Source: Xestospongia bergquistia (lineage: Eukaryota; Porifera; Demospongiae; Haplosclerida; Petrosiidae). Taken from it: 64,000 nt of DNA. The number at the start of each line of letters is the position of its first letter. Position 1 is the stretch's first letter. The notes beneath the pieces are model-generated. The model ran no database searches and was not told where the DNA came from. It saw only the letters and a program-made list of their open reading frames with translations. The translations under genes and the position numbers were made by a program. The stretch lies in the NCBI GenBank assembly GCA_963965975.1, contig OZ014416.1, positions 1,488,001 through 1,552,000 of the forward strand. The letters are read 5' to 3'. This document shows positions 57,001 to 64,000 of this stretch, piece by piece.

Positions 57001-60000
57001 AGATCTGACTTCATTGGCAAACTTTTCGATCATTTTTTCGTCATTAACTAGTTCCCAGTGATATTCATTCACCTGACCATACTGACTCATAGAGAATTCT
57101 CCAATAGCAATTTGTGGAGACTCAACACAACCTGTGCTGATATTACTCTCATAAGGTTGAGAGAGAATTAGACATTTGACTGATGTTTTACCAGCTCTAG
57201 CTGGACCTTGGATAACTGCTTTAGTAATACTGGTTTCAACAGATCCACCAGATTTCATAGCATTATGAAGATTTCTTTGATCTACATAAAGAATGCATAG
57301 TAATATCATAATTACATATTTAATAATTTCTTAGATCTATAATTATATAAGACTTACCAATTTCAGTAAATTGACTATTGGTTTGTGAAGGTGGTATCTT
57401 TATAGAGAATGAAAAACTAAAGAGTCTAAAGCTCATTACAATATACCTCTTTAAAATTAAGAGCTTCACTTGTTGGCTTTTGTAAATCAATAGGAAATGG
57501 TTTATTCTATAAGCAATAAAATTATTATCATTGTAATCAAACTAATTATAATAAAAAATGTTTACCTTTCCCTGAAAAAATCTACCAATATTTTGAAGAA
57601 TTGATGGTTCTATTTCCTGTAGAGAATTAAAGACATAATATCATACATCATTAGAAATATATACACTCATACAACCACTATGTATACCTTTAAAACTTGT
57701 TTTGTCAATATTTGGAAAACCTTGTCAATACTAACTCTGTCTTTTGCTGATATCTCAAAAAATGGCATCTTTAGTTTTCTAGCCAACTTCTCTCCTCTGT
57801 CTTTTGGAACTTGTCTATCAGACTCCATATCTAACTTGTTACCAACTAGCAGACATTGTACATTTGGTGAGGCATGCTAAAATTTTATGATTGAGAATAT
57901 TTATATTATTTTGCTGAGTAGCTACTTACTGTTGTGATATCCTGTAGCCATTTTGTTATGTTATCAAATGACTCTTGACTGGTAATATCATATACCAATA
58001 AAATGCCCTATATAGGAATGTAAATGTGTTTGTTAATAATCTGAGCTATTCTGTACCATAGCATCTTTATAATAGGAAGTAGTGGTAGTAGTGGTATGTA
58101 TGTGTAAATTGATTTTTCGATTTTCTTCATTCAAATACACTTTCTTGGTAATCAATTCAATCTTTGAATCTATCAAACAAAATACATAATACAATAATGA
58201 TAATTCATGTACCTGTAGGTGATCCATCATTGAAGGTTTGTAAAATACTTGTTTTACCACTACCACTATCACCAATCACTAGGAAGTGCATCAATACAGT
58301 ATTCTAAAAATAAAAGAAGTACTTAACTTAATGAATTAACTGTATTATGTATGTACATTATGATCTTTAAAAACTGAACGAACTGCTTCATCAAAAACAG
58401 TTTTAAGTCCCTTTTGAGTAAGAGCTGAACACTCTAAATACTTTACTGCACCAATTTCCTTCATCATCTTAAGACCCTATAGAAAACCAAAGTACATATA
58501 TTTACATTCATGCAAAGTATATGTGGAGTCAGTTAGCACAGTGAACTGTGGGTCTTTAATCATGATCAATCCAAGTAACTCCTTGATTGCTTTAGAACAA
58601 AGTAAAGATTTGACTAAACTAACTACATTCAAACTTAACACTAAATTCCACAACAATACTACATTTTAAATTATATTATACAATCATACACAGCAAAAAA
58701 CACGAAGTTAAAATTACCCGCAATGGTTGTATCAACTACAATACAAATGGATTATATTAACCTACATGTAATTGAATTGACACTCCTGGGTAACTTTAAC
58801 TAAAATGGATTAATGTAACTAAGTTGGTTGAAGCTACCATGTTGACTGACTGTTACTATAACTAGGTTAGGTAGTTTAACACCAAAATAACAATGTAATC
58901 TAGTTATTAAAACAAATTGGTAAAAGGGAGACAAAGGAATATTAGTTTACATAACATAGTGTTTTAGATAAATATAAGTCAAACATTCTGTTAGTTTATG
59001 ACCATGATAAACATTGTAATCAAATAAATCAGATATTAATGACTGGTGTGAAGAAACAGAAATGACATAGGTATAATAATGCACTTAAAATAGCATTTTG
59101 TCATTTCAACTGTTGTCCTTGTTACCAGAATCTCATAAGTTGATATGAGCCCAATATTGAGTTACCACAAAGCCAAAAACTGGTCTAACTTAATATGTGA
59201 AAAGCCAACTAAAAGCCAAAAGTAGTCTTTGTAGTTTATGTCAAAATAACGGAAATTATGAGGAAGAGATAAATACTATTTCAACTTAACTAACTTAGTG
59301 TCCACTTGTAGCTTCAATTGAAGCCATGATTCAACTACTATAGCAAAGTGGGAGTAAAACCAATGTGGTTGTAGATGTAACTACTTTGCTTCATGCTTAT
59401 TGAGTTACACTAGTATTGGCCTTGTAGCAACTTTGCATTGGGCTTACATCATATTGATTGTAGTAATGAAGACCTTAGTTAAAATGACAACATGCTTTTT
59501 TCAGTGTGGCTATCAAAATAAAGTACATTACATGATGAAACCAAAAAAAAAGAAGCAAGTCACCACCAATGATTTACATTAACAATATTAGTTATAACAA
59601 CCTATTTTGTTATTTATGATAACTGCAACATATGTTAGAATCAAACCTACTAAGTGTTACAGTAACCACAGTGCACGAAGTTAAAGTAACAGCAATTGTT
59701 ACATCAACTACTTATATCAGATGTTACTTTAACTATAGGTGTGGGTTATAATTACCAGTACATTTGACAGTTGCTTTAACTATTATTTTCATTGGGTTAT
59801 TTTAACCCAAGACACAGGTTACCTGAGTTGCAGGTGTTTGACCCAAAAGTTTGGGTACTTTCTACCCACTGTGTATATATAAACAATAATTGATAGTATG
59901 TAAACAATCTGACCTAACAAGATTTAATATGAATAAAAAACTTGTATCTCATCATTGAATTCAGTAATTAGTATTTAAAGGGAATATATACCTGTACATA

Positions 60001-60969
60001 TGACACTGGGCTTAATCTTTTCTCTCTAAGTTTCTCAATTGTCTCCTTATCATCACGTAAGTCCAGTTTACTACCAACCAGAATTATTGGAGTGTTTGGA
60101 CAATGGTGATTAATTTCTGGATACCACTAGCATATATAAAACTATTAATACAACTTATAACTATGTTTTAAGTACCTTTGCCCTAACATTTTCAAATGAT
60201 GAAGGTGAAACAAGTGAAAATACTAACAAGAACACATCCTGAGAAAATAAATTACAATTTTAATTGACATTGTAAATATAGTAATGTAAATAGCTTTTGA
60301 ATTATAATTATTTATAATACTTAACAAAGATCATGAATAATACATATATAAACTTTTTATATTAGAATAAATTATGATACTCACTGTTTGAGGATAAGAT
60401 AAAGGTCTTAGTCTATCATAATCCTCCTGACCTATATAAACACATCAGACATCCAATTAGTCAACAAAATCATGTAGTTATAATACCTGATGTGTCCCAT
60501 AGTCCCAACTTGACAGGTCTACCATCAACCATTATATTTACACTATAGTTATCAAACCTACAAATTATCATTAATTGTAGCATGTGATTTAGTGATTTCA
60601 GTATATGTTGATAACAATATTGAATGTATAAGTGTATGTGACATGATGACGTACACAGTTGGTATATACTCTCCTGGAAATGTCATTGTTGCATAACTCA
60701 CCAACATTCTAGTTTTATCTACAGCTCTACAAAAAAGAAACTTGTTATCTTTGTTTTTACATTGTGACTATTTGTCCAGTAGGAAGTCCATACTTTATTG
60801 TGTACAGTTAATTAGGATCAGTGCCATAATACACAAATGTAGTATGGCCTTCCTGCCAGACTGCTCATTTTATCAGTTCTCTTATAGTACATATTTATAG
60901 AAACATCTTATATGTATATATTTATAAAACATACCCATCACCGACAACAACACATTTAATAGCCAGCAT
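53331..60969 (-). CDS. ROCO gene B: Rac-like + Rab-like + ROC-COR + repeated COR tail + 2 death domains
   Basis: Paralogue of gene A. Rac-like part starts at the ATG at 60969 ([12 protein letters not shown]); the P-loop continues AVDKT, so Gly15 is Asp. Other motifs: [33 protein letters not shown] (Gln61 kept), [28 protein letters not shown] 1.5-kb intron (58.5-60.0 kb) splits it. Rab-like part: [25 protein letters not shown] (DTAGQE again missing), [20 protein letters not shown]. Main exon 57281-55158 (708 codons): [23 protein letters not shown]. After a [11 protein letters not shown] exon, the COR-tail exon ([20 protein letters not shown]) and its partner ([11 protein letters not shown]) occur a second time at 54968-54807 and ~54760, from an internal tandem duplication. 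Then death domain exon ~54615-54312, an exon [18 protein letters not shown] at ~54150, a second death domain at ~53839-53570, and tail APTTDSTTQ. No SH3. Confidence 0.8.
54009..54051. repeat. (TA)n microsatellite in gene B intron
   Basis: About 20 TA units. The equivalent tract in gene C (63622-63671) is a few units longer, while the flanks are near-identical. Confidence 0.9.
54616..55330. repeat. ~355-bp intragenic tandem duplication adding exons to gene B
   Basis: Segment 54616-54974, beginning gtgacataaagtatgaaata, is repeated with few differences at 54975 to about 55330. Each copy contains the end of the COR exon (from [11 protein letters not shown]) and the small DND..LGDIST exon with their introns. 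The join falls inside coding sequence (ctttaggtgacataaag). It left an AG in the AAA-G of the former coding sequence, which in my model now serves as the splice acceptor of the extra exon. Confidence 0.8.
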
Positions 60970-62932
60970 TCTATGAATCAGCAAGTCAAAATTCACTAAA
61001 AAGCACTAGCAGGTGTCAATTATAAGTCGTATGGGCAAATCCACGCCCGTGGCTTCGCCTACGCATTGATTGCTGCAACGAAACACGTTGTCTGCTGGAT
61101 TGTACTATTCTGAAGCAATGAACGCTTCCTTCTGGATTCACCAACACTGCTAAAAACAGTGTTATTCAACGTTTTATTAATCATACAACTTTTTTTGTCT
61201 AACAAAAACAAGAATTGAAGACCACAACATTATTAAATGAACATTATGCTATGAAAATAAACCATCAGCATAATTGTTATAAATGATCCACAAAGATTCA
61301 TTTCTGCCAAATGTTTTTCATTTATTAACTGAAGAGTATAGTTCAGGATGTCTTTGTCCGTGATGCCATCAGACCCAAATTGTAGAATGCTTAAAATAAT
61401 ATCAAAAAATCTTATGCATAATAATAAAGTAGTACCTAAACATACCACTCTCAAACTTTGTTCAGGTATTAATTATTAGTTGCAATATGTAATGAGTTAT
61501 TTATGTTGAAATTCACTGCAGAATTATTGCAAGACATGTCATATTACTTGATAAAAGGTTAGGTGTTAAAATCATTTAGAAAACATGCTATCTCTTTATT
61601 TGTCTATCTTTCTATAACTATGATATGACATTCAAAAGCAATTGATTTAATTAACACATGGTCACATCTGGTAACCCACAAACTGTGATATGTAATTTAA
61701 TATATAGTAGTTACTGGTCCATTAGTTCAACTATATACATCAGTATGTGTTTCCTCTTCTTTAATGAAATAACTAGTCTTGGGGGCATTAATAAAGAATG
61801 CAATCAATAATACTCAAAGACACAGTACTAAACACTCCCTCAAGAGTGTAAAAAATGAATTGGTAACTGCTACTACAATATTTATGTAACTATATAGTAA
61901 GATCACTGAAAATTGACAAATATATGACTATAACAAAGTCTGCAGATAGTGAGTACAGAAAAGGTCAAAATTTGAAAGATTTGTAGATAAAGATGTCTTT
62001 AGTAAGACACATTTACTAAGCAGTAATTCATTACCATAATTTCATTAGAATTTAGACTTATGATTTATTTATTTAACTTGATGTAGATCAATAAATTATA
62101 TGTACATAATTAATCAAGTAGTACCTAAAAATAACTCTCTAATCTCAAACTCCATTTAGGCAATTATTAGTTACAATGTGTAATGAGTTAGTTATGTTCA
62201 TCGTTAGTAGCATGTATGGGATTATTCATTACATACATTGCCTTATAAGGTGAAAAGACTATGTTACTATACATAGATACAGTCTTAAAATAGTAACCTG
62301 GCAGTCAATTAATGAATGTCAATTAACATTATCCAAGTCGTAAGAAATTCCCATTTTCAAATTACTATCTGATGAAATGTTAGGTGTCATACAATCACAA
62401 ATGAAATCATTTCAAAAACAATGCTGTCTATGTACCTGTTTATATTTCTATATACTTACTTGATATTAGTAAGTAATGAAATAAACTAGTTCAACTGACA
62501 GTTTAAGATGTGGTAATTATACAATAGATATACAAGAATAATCATATAACCTTCACATGTTATATAAATTATAAACATAATATTAAGTTTTTTTAATGAT
62601 AAAAAATCTTGTTCAAAAATTTAAACAATCCATAAACATATATAGATAATACATTTCACTTAAAATAATGGATCTAAGTAGAACAACATAAAAATAAATT
62701 TTAAAAAATGATAATATCAGTTATATAGTATTTGTAACAGATAAACAAAATATAGTAATACATCATTGTATGATATTATCTGTTACAATATACTACACTA
62801 TGTACATATTTAATTAATAATTTATACTAATTAATACATTATTATTAAAGTATAGGATAGTATGTATATATGTTTTATCTACAGACCATATAGTACTAGT
62901 ACTGTAGTATCATACCTCATATGTAGTGGTAT
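60970..62932. other. Spacer between ROCO genes B and C
   Basis: Mostly homologous to the spacer 5' of gene A. The part 61020-61430 has no counterpart there that I can see. It includes a GC-richer patch (61030-61160) and a minus-strand open stretch reading FDIILSILQFGSDGITDKDI at 61233-61430 that could be an exon remnant. Two ~80-bp repeat copies lie near 61430 and 62118. Confidence 0.55.
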
Positions 62933-63618
62933 TTACTGAGTAGTACTGTCAGTAGTAGGTGCTATTAAAAAGAGATAGTAAGTGTTATGTTAAACATATT
63001 AAGTATAATACATTTATGTCATTAATTAGATTTGATTATTAATAACATTAAGAGACGCTTGTACAAACTATATTCCAAATAAGAGTTAGCTATACTTTAT
63101 GTCCTAATCCAATAAATTAGCTGACACTTACATTAGTTCATGTATTATAATAAAAGTATAGATAGCCATATACCTAGTAGTAATTGACTAATGTCATTAG
63201 CAAGTGATTTCTTTTGTAAAGGACCCTCTATAACACTGATGATGTTGTCCCATGTAGCAGGAGTGGGTTCATTATCCAACCAGCTCTGTAACATCTTGGA
63301 CATTTTAACTTGGTTAGAAAAATTAGAATCACATAATCCCTTAATAATATCAGGATCAACTCCAAGTAGATCTCCCATCTCTTGCCACTCAGCAGTGATA
63401 GAAGAAAGAAACCTCAGCAATATATATTTCTTTGGTTTGCTAGCTGTGGATTATAAATTATCATCAATAAAATCTATACAAATCAATTAAATATTCTACA
63501 TGGAGAAACGAACTATGTTTTATTATGCTACATTCAGTATAAAGTAATTATAATCAATATCCACAAAAGGTCAAGTATAACAGTAATGTTAAATTAATTA
63601 ATGTCATTATTTTATTAG

Positions 63619-63673
<55 letters not shown>

Positions 63674-64000
63674 GAATTACATCTTCACTTACCATGATTA
63701 ACTTCACACAAAATCCAACAAGGATGAAAACAGTTTTGAGAAGTATTAGTATGAGACTCATATTCATCTATACAGGTAATAAGAAATATATAGCATGTCA
63801 TGTATGGGACTAAAGAGTATGGTAGTGACCAAAACTGACACAAGATTATGTGCAATCTTCACAAATACTGATAAATAAAATTAACTTGTTTGCTTCTACT
63901 ATATACATAATACCAATAAAATAACATACCTGGCTTTATTCCAAGAAAAGGACAGACATCAAACTTAAGAGATTGGCAAATTTCAGTGGCTAGGGTTTTC
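62933..64000 (-). CDS. ROCO gene C, 3' part only (two death-domain exons), cut by window end
   Basis: Same exon order as the 3' end of gene B. From the right edge: end of a death-domain exon ([17 protein letters not shown], running off at 64000), exon [18 protein letters not shown] at about 63680-63757, second death domain at about 63442-63172 ([29 protein letters not shown]), and tail exon 62961-62933 (APTTDSTTQ, stop). Sequence is nearly identical to B over introns as well as exons, so the duplication is recent. Whether C has the Rac, Rab and ROC-COR parts lies outside the window. Confidence 0.8.
63622..63671. repeat. (TA)n microsatellite in gene C intron
   Basis: Longer allele-like counterpart of the TA tract at 54009-54051 in gene B, in the same intron position. 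Confidence 0.9.

Overview
The window looks like a compact, AT-rich invertebrate genome. Genes are split by many introns of about 50 bp with GT..AG ends, spacers are short, and head-to-head genes are common. The gene set is metazoan (MIB1, GCKR, TM9SF4, PPP1R8, MRGBP, SMAP, PCMTD, HADHB, Rab10-like), and the last third holds ROCO/death-domain genes. This fits a demosponge such as Amphimedon; the species is an inference from style and content and was not searched.

Layout: 1-1318 has no gene, only a separated inverted repeat. 1319-7480 (-) is a Mind bomb E3 ligase (MIB1). 7673-9674 (+) is an O-fucosyltransferase-like type II membrane protein. 10993-15052 (-) is a glucokinase-regulator-like double-SIS protein. 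15601-20505 (+) is a secreted protein with three Ig domains and a trypsin domain. 20792-25896 (-), 26002-28145 (-) and 28306-29629 (-) are TM9SF4, NIPP1/PPP1R8 and a Gfo/Idh/MocA oxidoreductase, packed 105-160 bp apart. 29741-30543 (+) is MRGBP, 30605-31191 (-) a small protein (possibly CUSTOS-like), 31332-34093 (+) the ArfGAP SMAP, 34458-36200 (-) PCMTD, and 36425-40393 (+) the mitochondrial thiolase HADHB.

From 41 kb to the end the window is a GTPase neighbourhood. A Rab10-like gene lies at 41028-42522 (-). An isolated second Rab first exon lies 1.1 kb upstream (43665-43818). Then comes a tandem array of at least three paralogous genes, all on the minus strand: A 44907-51395, B 53331-60969, and C 62933 to beyond the window end. 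My exon models of A and B read as single proteins with a Rac-like GTPase, a degenerate Rab-like GTPase, a ROC-COR GTPase module, and one or two death domains; A also has two SH3 domains. The Rab-like part keeps intron positions and wording of the nearby Rab10-like gene, so it was probably captured locally. The Rac parts carry different key-residue changes (Q61V in A, G15D in B). The C-terminal modules sit on exons that are phase 1 at both ends, and they differ between A and B. I regard this array as the most unusual content of the window.

Introns carry many simple and higher-order tandem repeats (12-bp units at 18.5-19.3 kb, 18-bp at 12.3 kb, 100/200-bp at 32.2-32.7 kb). These create long spurious reading frames that are not annotated as genes. 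Exon coordinates are hand-derived from reading frames, splice consensus and family alignment from memory; no search was run.
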